Shown piece by piece: positions 1 through 7,835 of a DNA stretch of 64,000 nt. The DNA lies in the NCBI RefSeq assembly GCF_035917975.1, contig NZ_CP109130.1, positions 3,534,001 through 3,598,000 on the forward strand. Reading direction: 5' to 3'. A program made the translations under genes and the position numbers. Within the stretch, counting starts at the first letter, position 1; each line of letters starts with the position of its first letter. This DNA comes from Streptosporangium sp. NBC_01756. Its GTDB lineage: Bacteria; Actinomycetota; Actinomycetes; Streptosporangiales; Streptosporangiaceae. The notes under the pieces are model-generated. The model was not told the DNA's origin, did no database searches, and was given only the letters and a program-made list of their open reading frames with translations.

Positions 1-13
1 CGGAATTACTCAA

Positions 14-97
14 TTCCGGAAGTAGACTCCGGATATGACTTCCGGAAACGCGCGGAAACCGGTAGCGCAGGGGCCTGAAACGACTTCCGGAAACACG
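14..97. repeat. Inverted and direct copies of a 10-bp motif upstream of the recombinase
   Basis: The motif ACTTCCGGAA occurs at 38-47 and 83-92, and its inverse at 14-23. The two direct copies extend to a 16-bp near-identity (37-52 and 82-97, one mismatch). Each copy contains the palindrome TTCCGGAA. All lie within 95 bp of the start of a tyrosine recombinase, where core or arm-type binding sites or an operator would be expected. The role is inferred from position only. Confidence 0.45.
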
Positions 98-106
98 TAA
101 CCGCGA

Positions 107-1051
107 TTGCGGGGCCGCCGCCCTGCCCACCTCCCGCCGCCCTACGACCGGGCGCTGGCCGACTACGGCGCCGCGCTGGAGGGCTCGCCGCTGGCCGACT
201 CCAGCCGGGCCAAGTACCTGTCGCGGGTGCGCGGCTTCCTCTCCTTCGTCGCCGAGGCATCAGCCGACGGCATGCTGGACGGTGACCCGCTCGCCGACCC
301 CGCGGCCGCGGCCTGGGCGGTGCGCGCCTATCGCCGCCATTTGAAGAACGGCCGCCGCGCGCCCACCACGATCGACAACGTGCTGGCGGCCATCGATGAC
401 TTCCACGCCCGCGCGGCTCTAGCCGTCACCCCCGCGCGGCGCGAGCGCGCCGTCCGGCGCACCGCGCCCAAGGCCTTGGACGAGCGCCGGGTGCGCCGCT
501 ACCTGCGCGAGGTGGAGAAGAACGCCTCCGCCCGGGACGCGGTCATCGCGTTGCTGCCCTACCTGGCGGGCCTGCGCATCGGCGAGGTCGTCGCCCTGGA
601 GGTGGCCGACGTGCGGCTCTCAGCGCGCAAGGGCGAACTGCGGGTGCTCGGCAAGGGCCACGGCGGCGGCAAGATCCGCACCGTCGACCTCCACCCGGAC
701 CTGCGCACCGCGTTGCAAGCCTGGCTGCAAGAGCGCGCCACCTGGCCCGGCGCTGCCACCACCGCGGCGTTGGTGCTCAACGCCCGCGGCGGCCGCCTGA
801 GCGACCGGGGCGCCCGCGACATCATCACCCGCCTGGGCACCGCAGCCGGCATCAACGACGATGCGGCCGAGCCGTTCGGCCCGCACGTGTTGCGCCACAC
901 CTTCGGCACCCAGCTCGTGCGCGCCGGCAAAGACCTCATCCTGGTCGCCGAACTCATGGGTCACGAGCGCCTCGACACCACCCGCCAATACACCCTGCCC
1001 ACCTCGGCCGACCGCGTCGCCGCACTGGAAGCACTCATCACCGACCACTGA
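107..1051 (+). CDS. Tyrosine recombinase (XerC/D-like integrase)
   Basis: This 314-residue site-specific recombinase should cut and rejoin DNA through a 3'-phosphotyrosine intermediate. Residues ~15-110 look like the SAM-like core-binding domain. The catalytic domain follows, with the first Arg in GLRIGEVVAL, a Lys in the GKGHGGGK turn, HVLRHTFGT (His-x-x-Arg), LMGHERLDTT and the nucleophile in RQYTL. All the expected catalytic positions appear present, so it is probably active. The start used here is TTG; no better in-frame start is visible upstream, so the N-terminus is uncertain. No other phage or element genes follow, so it may be a remnant of a mobile element or a chromosomal recombinase. 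Short repeats sit just upstream. Confidence 0.85.
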   Translation: MRGRRPAHLPPPYDRALADYGAALEGSPLADSSRAKYLSRVRGFLSFVAEASADGMLDGDPLADPAAAAWAVRAYRRHLKNGRRAPTTIDNVLAAIDDFHARAALAVTPARRERAVRRTAPKALDERRVRRYLREVEKNASARDAVIALLPYLAGLRIGEVVALEVADVRLSARKGELRVLGKGHGGGKIRTVDLHPDLRTALQAWLQERATWPGAATTAALVLNARGGRLSDRGARDIITRLGTAAGINDDAAEPFGPHVLRHTFGTQLVRAGKDLILVAELMGHERLDTTRQYTLPTSADRVAALEALITDH

Positions 1052-1364
1052 ACAAGGCCTGCCGGGCGACGGTGTCAGGAGTACAGACGCGGCAGCCGGT
1101 CCGGGCATGCTCTCGCAGGCGTTCCTCAGACACCGTTAGATGAACGCCCGGTTGCCTGTACTGATCTGCCCGCGGTGTCTTTCTGCCGTATTCCAGCCAA
1201 TCCCCCGGTTTCACCCTGAGGTCCACCATCGGGGCGGCGGCGTTCTCCGCGCCGCCGGCCCGGTTTCACCCTGAAGTCCGCCATCGGGGTGGCGGTGTTC
1301 TCCCGCGCGGCCTAATCCCGCGCCATGTCCTTATCGAACGTGTTTTCGGTTACGATGCGGGGCT
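1052..1364. other. Intergenic stretch with a duplicated 44-bp block
   Basis: I see no convincing gene between the recombinase and the glycosylase. The notable content is a 44-bp block at 1205-1248 repeated at 1260-1303 with four substitutions. Read on the minus strand, each copy contains a short open stretch beginning M(V/A)D(L/F)RVKP. The rest shows nothing I recognise. Confidence 0.5.
1205..1303. repeat. Two 44-bp direct repeats, 55-bp period
   Basis: Copy 1 is at 1205-1248 and copy 2 at 1260-1303, with 40 of 44 positions identical. The spacer is GC-rich and partly palindromic (GCGCCGCCGGC-like). It could be a duplicated regulatory region for the downstream glycosylase or debris of a duplicated small gene. 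Confidence 0.6.
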
Positions 1365-2600
1365 ATGCCGTTCCCCCTGATCCTTGGCGCGGAGTCCGCG
1401 CGCCGTCTCGCCGTGAGCTGTCAGCATCTGGCCGGGCCGCAGCCCGGCGGCGATCTGGAAGGGCTGCGGCAGGTGCTGCGTACTTTGCGCTGCCTGCAGC
1501 TCGACCCGGTCAACGTGGTGGCGCGCAGTCACCTGCTGGTGTTGTGGAGCAGGGTGGGCGACTACGATCCGGCCGATCTGGACATGCTGCTCTGGGAAGA
1601 ACGGTGGCTGTTCGAATACTGGGCCCACGCCGCCTCGATCGTGCTGACCGAGGACTACCCGATCCACCAGGCCATGATGCTCGGCTACCCGGCGGGCCGG
1701 TCGGGTTTCGGGCGGCGGGCCCGTGACTGGCTGGAGGCGAACGGCGGGCTGCGGCAGCACGTGCTGGACCGGTTGCGGGAGGCGGGGCCGCTGCCCGCCC
1801 AGGCGTTCGACGACTGCGTGACGGTGCCGTGGGAGTCGAGCGGCTGGACCCACGGCCGCAACGTCGAGCGGATGGTGGACTTCCTGTGGCTCCAGGGTCA
1901 GCTCATGGTGGCCGGGCGGGAAGGGCGGCGGCGCCGCTGGGATCTGGCCGAGCGCTGGCTTCCGGAGTGGGCCGGGAGCGAGCCCCTGCCGCAGGAGGAG
2001 GCGGTGTCGCGCGCGGCCGAGCACGCGCTGCGCGCGCTCGGCGTGGCCCGCGCGACCGACATCGAGCGGCACTTCACCCGTGACCGTTATCCCGGCCTCG
2101 CCGAGGTGCTGGAGCGGCTGGAACGGTCGGGTCGTGTCCTGCCCGCCCAGGTGGCGGGCGGCACCGAGCGGTGGTACGTGCATCGCGACGTCATCGGCCT
2201 GCTGGAGCGGGACTGGGAGCCGCGCACCACCCTGCTGTCGCCGTTCGACAACCTCATCTGCGATCGCGAGCGGACCGAACGCCTGTGGGGGTTCACGTTC
2301 CGCACGGAGATGTACGTCCCCAAGGACAAGCGCCAGTACGGGCACTACATCCTGCCGATCCTGCACGGCGAGCGGCTGATCGGCAGGCTCGTGCCGCGCC
2401 TGGACCGCCGCCGGGGGCTGCTGGAGATCGAGGGGGTGTTCCCCGAGGCGGAAACACCCGCGGACGAGGTGACCGCCGAAGCCGTGGGGCGGGCGGTCAC
2501 CGAGTTGGGCGCTTTCGTCGGCGCCCGCGAGATCTTCTACGGGGACAAGGTGGCCGAGCCGTGGCGGACGGCGCTTCAGGCGGTCGGTGTGACCGGCTGA
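1365..2600 (+). CDS. Winged-helix DNA glycosylase, YcaQ (HTH_42) family
   Basis: The 411-residue protein belongs to the family typified by E. coli YcaQ/AlkX and Streptomyces AlkZ, which unhook interstrand crosslinks and remove bulky alkylated bases. Family signatures visible are the Gln-containing catalytic motif LQLDPVN (~45-51), RSHLLVLWSR, the FEYWAHAASI segment and the late LSPFDNLI...R block. The length matches full members. The start is the ATG at 1365. The gene stands alone, with no antibiotic cluster beside it as would be expected for a self-resistance AlkZ, so a general repair role is more likely. Confidence 0.85.
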   Translation: MPFPLILGAESARRLAVSCQHLAGPQPGGDLEGLRQVLRTLRCLQLDPVNVVARSHLLVLWSRVGDYDPADLDMLLWEERWLFEYWAHAASIVLTEDYPIHQAMMLGYPAGRSGFGRRARDWLEANGGLRQHVLDRLREAGPLPAQAFDDCVTVPWESSGWTHGRNVERMVDFLWLQGQLMVAGREGRRRRWDLAERWLPEWAGSEPLPQEEAVSRAAEHALRALGVARATDIERHFTRDRYPGLAEVLERLERSGRVLPAQVAGGTERWYVHRDVIGLLERDWEPRTTLLSPFDNLICDRERTERLWGFTFRTEMYVPKDKRQYGHYILPILHGERLIGRLVPRLDRRRGLLEIEGVFPEAETPADEVTAEAVGRAVTELGAFVGAREIFYGDKVAEPWRTALQAVGVTG

Positions 2601-2623
2601 CCCAGCCGGGCGGAGCCAGCCGG

Positions 2624-2816
2624 TCAGCCGCAGTTGCCCCACGACGATCGGCCGCCGAGTGCCGGAACGGTGCTGACCCCCGGGAACTGCCCCTTCGTCA
2701 TGGAGCCGGCGGATCCCTCGTAAGCGGCGCAGGCGCCACTCGCCCGCATCTTCACCGGCCCGGCGTAGTACATGTAGTGCCGCGCCGGCTCGTCAGGAGC
2801 GGGATGGCGGGTCCCG
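2624..2816 (-). pseudogene. Possible remnant of a small secreted protein
   Basis: Directly downstream of the secreted-protein gene, in the frame shifted by one base, the minus strand is open for about 60 codons. It ends in a Cys-containing tail (KMRASGACAAYEG ... SSWGNCG, then TGA at 2624-2626). The composition looks like the mature part of a small secreted actinobacterial protein. There is no signal peptide or clear start; the only internal ATG would give 49 residues. It may be a truncated gene, or the lost tail of the neighbouring gene after a frameshift. This is weakly supported. Confidence 0.3.
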
Positions 2817-3584
2817 CTACGCGTCCGCGAAGACCTCCCAGACCTGGAGCAGTTGGCCGGTGCCCGGGTTGTAGTCCACCTTGGCCAGGACGGGATACCT
2901 GACCTTCTTCAGGACCTTGGTGAAGACCGAGGTGGTGCACTCCTTGGTGCCGAGCCCGTCGTGCCTGGCGTTCACGTGGTTGGTCAGCCAGCCGTCGCCG
3001 CACCTGCCGGTCACGCGGCTGAAGGACAGGGCGGTGTAGCCCAGCTTGACCGACCGGCCGCCGGCCGTGAAGACGACCGTCGTGTCGTTCTGGCGCCTGA
3101 TCGTGCCGTAGGCGGTCTTCGAGCCGCTCGGCGTCGCGAGGATCTCGTGGATCCGCTTGGTCGTGCCCGGCGACACCCTGATCGGCACGGGACCGAGCCC
3201 GAGGGCGAAGGTCAGGTCACCGGCCCGGCAGCGGGTCGTGCCCAACCCCTTTCCATCGACCCTGACGACACCTTCGCTCTCCTTCAGCCGGCACTCGGCG
3301 GTGATCCTGCGGAAGTCGGCGCCGGAGTAGTTCAGCCGCCGCTCCTTGGCACCGGAAACGGGAGTGAGCTTGTAGCGCGGAGCGCCGTGCCCCTTGACGA
3401 GCACCGCCTTCGCCGGCGTGATCCGCAGGGTGGTGGCTCCGTCGGCCCAGGCGAAGCCGTAGAACGCCTCGGAGGCGGAGGCGGAGGCGGAGGCGGAGGC
3501 GGAGGCGGAGGCGGAGGCGGGCGTGGTGACCAGTCCGGTGGCGCAGGCGGCGAGCGCGACGGCTGCGGTGATCGAGCGCGGCAT
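2817..3584 (-). CDS. Secreted hypothetical protein with Ala-Ser repeat
   Basis: The 255-residue protein has an N-terminal signal peptide (PRSITAAVALAACATGLVTT) followed by eight Ala-Ser dipeptides and then a ~220-residue extracellular domain. I do not recognise the family. The domain holds four Cys residues in two pairs (TAECRLKES/TTRCRAGD and TGRCGDGW/TKECTTS), suggesting two disulfides and perhaps two similar halves. The Ala-Ser tract is encoded by a perfect hexanucleotide repeat, so its length could change without breaking the frame. Its start ATG faces the 3' end of the sigma factor gene, leaving 72 bp in which its promoter must lie. Confidence 0.7.
   Translation of the reverse strand: MPRSITAAVALAACATGLVTTPASASASASASASASASEAFYGFAWADGATTLRITPAKAVLVKGHGAPRYKLTPVSGAKERRLNYSGADFRRITAECRLKESEGVVRVDGKGLGTTRCRAGDLTFALGLGPVPIRVSPGTTKRIHEILATPSGSKTAYGTIRRQNDTTVVFTAGGRSVKLGYTALSFSRVTGRCGDGWLTNHVNARHDGLGTKECTTSVFTKVLKKVRYPVLAKVDYNPGTGQLLQVWEVFADA
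3471..3518. repeat. (GGAGGC)8 hexanucleotide repeat
   Basis: Eight uninterrupted copies of GGAGGC lie inside the secreted-protein gene and encode (Ala-Ser)8 just after the signal peptide. Slippage would add or remove whole dipeptides and keep the reading frame. Confidence 0.9.
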
Positions 3585-3656
3585 TGGGGTCCTCCCCGAA
3601 TTGTGTCTTCTATCTGGTAGGACTCACCGGAGCGCTCGAAAGTTCGTGCCGGACTC

Positions 3657-5699
3657 CTACTTATCTCTCCCGGCCGCGCCACTCAGACGGGCGGGTCCGG
3701 CCCGGAGCCGGCTGAGGGTGTGGCCGGTGGCCTGCTTGAACAGATACTCGGCCCGTTCGTAGGAGAGCCGGCGGCGGCCGGTCTCCGGGCACAGGTCGCC
3801 GGCGGCGGGGGGACGGCCGGGACCGGGTCTGCGGTCGGACAGGAACAGGGGCCCGCGGCGGCGGCCCGCGATGAGGCGCGGGATGAGCTCGGCGGTGCCG
3901 GACCGCCAGTGGATCCAGCCGGACCCGGCGGCCACCCTTCCGCGCATCCCGGCCAGGTCGAGGTCTTCGACGTTGAGCGCGAGCACCGAGCCGACGCCGG
4001 CCGCGCTCTCGTAGAGCAGCAGCCACAGGACGCGCTCGCGCAGAGCGAGGTCCGGCCGCTCCCACAGCGCCTCGGCGTACGGCCGGCTGATGGGCCGGGT
4101 CCGCCCCCGGGGCTCGGGCCGGCGACCGAGGCCGACGGCCAGGTCCTGGGAAAGGTCGCCGGGTCGTCCGGCCTGGGCGGCGATCCAGGCGGAGAAGGAA
4201 CGGACGGCGCCGCGGTGCCGGTTCCACGTCGCGGCGGCGGCGCTCCCCCACGCGGTGGCGAAGACCTCGGCGACCTGCCCGGCGCTCACGTCCGACAGCG
4301 GGATGTCGTCGCCGAGGTCGCGGCGGAGCCGGCTCATGGTCTGGCCGTAGGAGCGGATGGTGGCGGCGTCCAGGTCGTCACGGGCGAGGAAGACGCGCGT
4401 GGCCTCGGCGAGGGTGACCGCCGTCCCCGGCACGGCCGTACCGGCGCAGGCCGCGGCGCGTTCCAGAAGGACCGTGCGTTCGGGCACGTTGAGAGTGAGA
4501 GCCGCGGCGCGTTCGAACTCCCGCCTGGCCTCCCCGTAGCGGCCGAGCCTGGTCAGGAGGTCGCCGCGCACGCTGGGCAGACGGTGGTAGTTCTTGAGCG
4601 CCGGTTCGGCGACCAGCGTGTCGGCGAGCGCCAGGCCCTCCTCGGGCCCGTACGCCATGGCCAGCGCGACCGCGCGGTTGAGCTGCACGATCGGTGTGGG
4701 CAGCACCCGGGCGAGCGCCTCGTAGAGGGCGGCGATCTGCGCCCAGTCGGTCTCCTCCGCGGTACGGGCCCGCGCGTGGCACACGGCGATGGCGGCCTGC
4801 AGCACGTACGGACCGAGGGGGCCGCCGGCCTGCCTGGCCCGCAGCAGGGCCGCGGAGCCGCGGTGGATGAGGAGTTGGTCCCAGCGTCCGCGATTCTGTT
4901 CGTGCAGCGCGACGGGCTCCCCCGACGGACCCGTACGGGCAGCCGACCGCGACGCCTGGAGCTCCATCAGCGCGACGAGGCCGTGCACCTCGGCCTCGCC
5001 GGGTGCGAGTCCGGCCAGCAGGCGGCCCAGGCGCAGGGCCTCCTGGCAGAGGTCCTGGCGCATCCATCCGTCGCCGGCGGTCGCCGCGTACCCCTCGTTG
5101 AACACCAGGTAGACGACCTCAAGGACCGACGAAAGGCGCGCCGCCCGGTCCGGTCCCACCGGGACCTCAAAGGGGATCCCGAGGGCGGCGAGGGTGCGCT
5201 TGGCACGGACGACGCGCTGCGCGACGGTCGACTCGGAGACGAGGAACGCGCGCGCGATCTCCTCGGTGCTCAGGCCGCCGAGCAGCCGCAACGTCAGCGC
5301 CACCCGAGACTCGGTGGACAGCGCCGGGTGGCAGGAGACGAACATCAGGCGGAGGACGTCGTCGCCCACCTCGTCGTCGAGCGCCGCGTCGACATCGGCT
5401 TCGGCGGTGTCCGGCCGGGTGGCCAACTCGTGGGCGAGCCGGCCGTGCCTCTGGTCGAGCCGTTCTTCGCGCCGCAGGTGGTCGATGGCGCGGCGCTTGG
5501 CGACGGCCATGAGCCAGGCACCCGGGTTGTCCGGCACACCTGCCTGCGGCCATTGTTCGAGGGCGGCGAGGAGCGCGTCCTGTGCGAGCTCCTCGGCCAG
5601 CCCCACGTCGCCCATCATCCGGACAAGCCCGGCGATGATTCTCGCCGACTCCATCTTCCAGACCGCGTCGACCGCGCGGTGGGCGTCTCCGGACGTCAC
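3657..5699 (-). CDS. ECF42-type sigma factor fused to a degenerate integrase-like domain
   Basis: The first ~425 residues are a classic ECF42 factor. They contain sigma region 2 (ESARIIAGLVRMMGDV ... GVPDNPGAWLMAVAKRRAIDHLRR), region 4 (LTLRLLGGLSTEEIARAFLV) and the long C-terminal extension with VYLVFNEGYAA and TPR-like repeats. Residues ~429-680 are different. They resemble a tyrosine-recombinase core-binding domain (TLAEATRVFLARDDLDAATI) and catalytic fold (LWLLLYESAAGVGSVLALNVEDLDL), but the first catalytic Arg is replaced and the tail stops at GHTLSRLRAGP before the remaining catalytic block. It is therefore probably inactive as a recombinase. I chose the GTG at 5699; the frame stays open to a TTG at 5828, but that part is repeat sequence. 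The partner YCII gene lies just upstream, as is usual for ECF42. Confidence 0.85.
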   Translation of the reverse strand: MTSGDAHRAVDAVWKMESARIIAGLVRMMGDVGLAEELAQDALLAALEQWPQAGVPDNPGAWLMAVAKRRAIDHLRREERLDQRHGRLAHELATRPDTAEADVDAALDDEVGDDVLRLMFVSCHPALSTESRVALTLRLLGGLSTEEIARAFLVSESTVAQRVVRAKRTLAALGIPFEVPVGPDRAARLSSVLEVVYLVFNEGYAATAGDGWMRQDLCQEALRLGRLLAGLAPGEAEVHGLVALMELQASRSAARTGPSGEPVALHEQNRGRWDQLLIHRGSAALLRARQAGGPLGPYVLQAAIAVCHARARTAEETDWAQIAALYEALARVLPTPIVQLNRAVALAMAYGPEEGLALADTLVAEPALKNYHRLPSVRGDLLTRLGRYGEARREFERAAALTLNVPERTVLLERAAACAGTAVPGTAVTLAEATRVFLARDDLDAATIRSYGQTMSRLRRDLGDDIPLSDVSAGQVAEVFATAWGSAAAATWNRHRGAVRSFSAWIAAQAGRPGDLSQDLAVGLGRRPEPRGRTRPISRPYAEALWERPDLALRERVLWLLLYESAAGVGSVLALNVEDLDLAGMRGRVAAGSGWIHWRSGTAELIPRLIAGRRRGPLFLSDRRPGPGRPPAAGDLCPETGRRRLSYERAEYLFKQATGHTLSRLRAGPARLSGAAGRDK

Positions 5700-5751
5700 A
5701 TGCCCGATCAGAGCATCCGTCCGGCCGAGTGCGCAAATCCTCGTTCGGCTC

Positions 5752-5914
5752 TCTGGATCGGCCGGAGACCCGGCCCCTTCGACCGGATCCAGACCGACCG
5801 GAGACCCGGGCCCTTCGACCGGGTCCAAACCGGCCGAGGCCCAGTCCTTCGACCGGACCCAGACCGACCGGGGCCCGGTCCTTCGATCGACTCCAGACCG
5901 GCCGAAGGCCCGGA
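5752..5914. repeat. Tandem array of ~34-36-bp units between the YCII and sigma genes
   Basis: Four units begin with TTCGA(C/T)CG at 5778, 5814, 5848 and 5882, with lengths 36, 34, 34 and 33 bp. A partial unit precedes them at 5752-5777. The shared core is TTCGACCGG(A/G)(T/C)CCA(G/A)ACCG(A/G)CCG. The array fills the space between the stop of the YCII gene and the sigma start. There are no spacers, so it is not CRISPR. Confidence 0.8.
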
Positions 5915-5920
5915 CCTCGA

Positions 5921-6259
5921 TCAGTTCTCCGGGCCGAAGACCTGCTGGATGTCACCCTCACCATCGCCGATGATCTTCCAGAAGCGCCTGGACAGCTCGA
6001 CGGCCTCCTCCTTCGAGCGCGCCTCGATGAGCGCGAAGCTGACAATCGCCTCCTTCGCCTCGGTGAACGGCCCGTCGGTCACGGTGACACTGCCGCCGGA
6101 GGCTGAGAAGTGGGTGCCGGCCGGGTCCAGGCCGCCGGTCGCCAGCAGCACCCCCGCCTGGGTCATCTCCTCGACGAACGCGGCCATCTCGGCGAAGACC
6201 TTCTCGTCCAGGGGTGCCATGTCGCCGCCCTTGGTGGTCAGCAGGAACCTCATCGCCAT
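5921..6259 (-). CDS. YCII-domain protein (DGPF type)
   Basis: This 112-residue protein of the YCII-related family has the hallmark VTDGPFTEAKEAI segment (~69-81) and the beta-alpha ferredoxin-like pattern (MRFLLTTKGGD at the start, FALIEARSKEEAVELSR later). These small proteins are routinely encoded beside ECF42 sigma factors, often duplicated in actinomycetes, and are thought to act in the same signalling unit; their biochemistry is unsettled. The start ATG at 6259 has a good ribosome site (AAGAAGGAG). The sigma gene follows in the same direction after the repeat array, so the two are likely co-transcribed. Confidence 0.85.
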   Translation of the reverse strand: MAMRFLLTTKGGDMAPLDEKVFAEMAAFVEEMTQAGVLLATGGLDPAGTHFSASGGSVTVTDGPFTEAKEAIVSFALIEARSKEEAVELSRRFWKIIGDGEGDIQQVFGPEN

Positions 6260-6364
6260 GTCTCCTTCTTGTGGTGAATGACCGATCCTCGCCGGTCGTC
6301 GGCTACGCGTCGAACGGATCCGGTGGAAATCGACAGGCATCGCCCGACCAGGGTCGCAGCCTCG

Positions 6365-6398
6365 ATGTGACAGGGAATGCAATGTGACAGGGAATGCA
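6365..6398. repeat. Perfect 17-bp tandem duplication in a divergent intergenic region
   Basis: ATGTGACAGGGAATGCA occurs twice with no gap (6365-6381, 6382-6398), between the YCII gene on the minus strand and the DUF998 gene on the plus strand. It could be a repeated operator for either promoter. Confidence 0.85.
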
Positions 6399-6547
6399 CA
6401 CCGATTCGAATATCCGCAGCTCAGAAACATGATGACGCGGCGGCGTCGAGTTCCGCCCTGTTCGTTCGACGCGTCAGCGAGGCCGGGCAGAACCGGCGGA
6501 TCCAGTACAGCGACGGACCTCCGTCGCACCAGAGAGGAAACAGCCCC

Positions 6548-7252
6548 ATGACCGCCGTACAGCCCGGCATCGCCACCCCCGAATCCGTCGTCCCCGCTCG
6601 CTCCGTCACCACCGCCGGTTCCGCCGCCCCCGCGACGCGCATCCTGCTCGCCTGCTCCGCTCTCGCCGCACCGCTCTTCGCGATCGTGTCGCTGACCCAG
6701 GCCTTCACCCGCGAGGGCTTCGACCTGACGCGTCACCCTCTGAGCATGCTGAGCACCGGCGAACTCGGCTGGCTCCAGATCGCCAACTTCCTGGTCAGCG
6801 GCGCTCTGACGGTCGCCGGGGCGGTCGGCCTGCGCCGCGTCCTGCGTGGCACGCCCGGCGGCACCTGGGCACCCCGGCTGATCCTGGTCAACGGCATCGG
6901 AATGATCGCCGCCGGAGTCTTCGTCATGGACCCGGGCGACGGCTTCCCCGCGGGCACCCCGCTGGGCCAGCCGACCGGGATGAGCTGGCACGGCCTCATG
7001 CACATGGCCGGCGGATCCATCGCGTTCACCGCGCTCATCGCCGCCTGCTTCGTGCTGGGCCGCCACTTCTCCCGCGCCGGTCGCCCCGGAGCCGCCGTGG
7101 CCTCGCGGCTCAGCGGCCTGGTCTTCGCCCTCGGCGACGGCTGGGCGATGGCGGGCGGGCACGCCGGTTCCCTGACCCTGTGCATCGGTGCGATCACCGG
7201 GATGGCGTGGGTCTCCGTGGTGGCCGCGGACAAGCGGGCCGCACTCCGCTGA
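6548..7252 (+). CDS. DUF998-family integral membrane protein
   Basis: This 234-residue protein has about six hydrophobic segments, beginning with ILLACSALAAPLFAIVSL at ~33. Family features are the early Phe-Asp-x-x-x-His (FDLTRHPLSMLS), the middle FVMDPGDGFP and a central His-rich SWHGLMHMAGG segment. The function of DUF998 proteins is unknown. I chose the ATG at 6548 because AGAGAGGAAA precedes it; the frame is open further upstream without coding character. It is transcribed alone, divergently from the YCII/sigma pair. Confidence 0.75.
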   Translation: MTAVQPGIATPESVVPARSVTTAGSAAPATRILLACSALAAPLFAIVSLTQAFTREGFDLTRHPLSMLSTGELGWLQIANFLVSGALTVAGAVGLRRVLRGTPGGTWAPRLILVNGIGMIAAGVFVMDPGDGFPAGTPLGQPTGMSWHGLMHMAGGSIAFTALIAACFVLGRHFSRAGRPGAAVASRLSGLVFALGDGWAMAGGHAGSLTLCIGAITGMAWVSVVAADKRAALR

Positions 7253-7472
7253 GGACGCCCCCATAGTGCCCTCCGCTCGGATCCGCGCGATGAGCCTCGA
7301 AGTCATCCGGGTGCTTGGGTGTCGAGCGGCAAGGTGGTCCGGGTGGTATGACCAGGCGGTGGCATCCTGGTAGAGGGTGCCGATTCTGAGGCAGCCGTAC
7401 AGACCGTTCATGAGAACCGGTCCGACCAGCGGGCGGCAGCAAGAGCAGGCCTGCCACCCGCGAGGAACGTCA

Positions 7473-7823
7473 TCATTGTGCGATGACGAGTCCGAGAGAA
7501 GCGATGGCCAGCGCAAGGTAGGTGCCGGGAAAGGCGATGTTGTGAAACACGCGGGCACGGAAGTGGGCGGCCATGGCACCGACGAAGAATAGAACGAGTC
7601 CGACTGCGGCGGCGATGCCGATGACCCGAACGCCCAGGAGTCCGACGGCGAGCCCGACAGCCCCGGCGACTTTCAGCGTGGCGAGCGTCGGGAGCCAGGA
7701 CTGCGGGAGGCCCACTTCAGCTGAGTTGGCGAGGACGAACTCGGCCCTCGCGAAGTCAGCGACGGCCATCCCGGCATTGACCGCGATCGTGATGACGGTG
7801 ACGACTACATAGGCGACAGGCAT
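7473..7823 (-). CDS. DoxX-family membrane protein
   Basis: The 116-residue protein has four transmembrane helices in the DoxX arrangement: an N-terminal helix with AVNAGMAVADF, then LATLKVAGAVGLAVGLLG, a GLVLFFVGAMAAHFRA segment, and a last helix ending at the stop. DoxX-like proteins are linked to quinone or thiol redox processes, but this short type has no assigned role. It lies 12 bp downstream of a small monooxygenase-like gene in the same direction, so the two form an operon. Confidence 0.8.
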   Translation of the reverse strand: MPVAYVVVTVITIAVNAGMAVADFARAEFVLANSAEVGLPQSWLPTLATLKVAGAVGLAVGLLGVRVIGIAAAVGLVLFFVGAMAAHFRARVFHNIAFPGTYLALAIASLGLVIAQ

Positions 7824-7835
7824 GACACGCGCCGT

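Noticed and set aside
107-1051. Recombinase as the integrase of the 37.7-53.6 kb island
   Set aside because: It is 36 kb away with ordinary chromosomal genes in between and no matching attachment repeats seen at the island ends.
5752-5914. CRISPR array
   Set aside because: Direct tandem repeats without unique spacers.
3720-6281. 853-codon plus-strand open frame
   Set aside because: Lies antisense to the sigma/YCII genes; low-complexity Gly/Arg/Pro product without motifs, a typical high-GC shadow.
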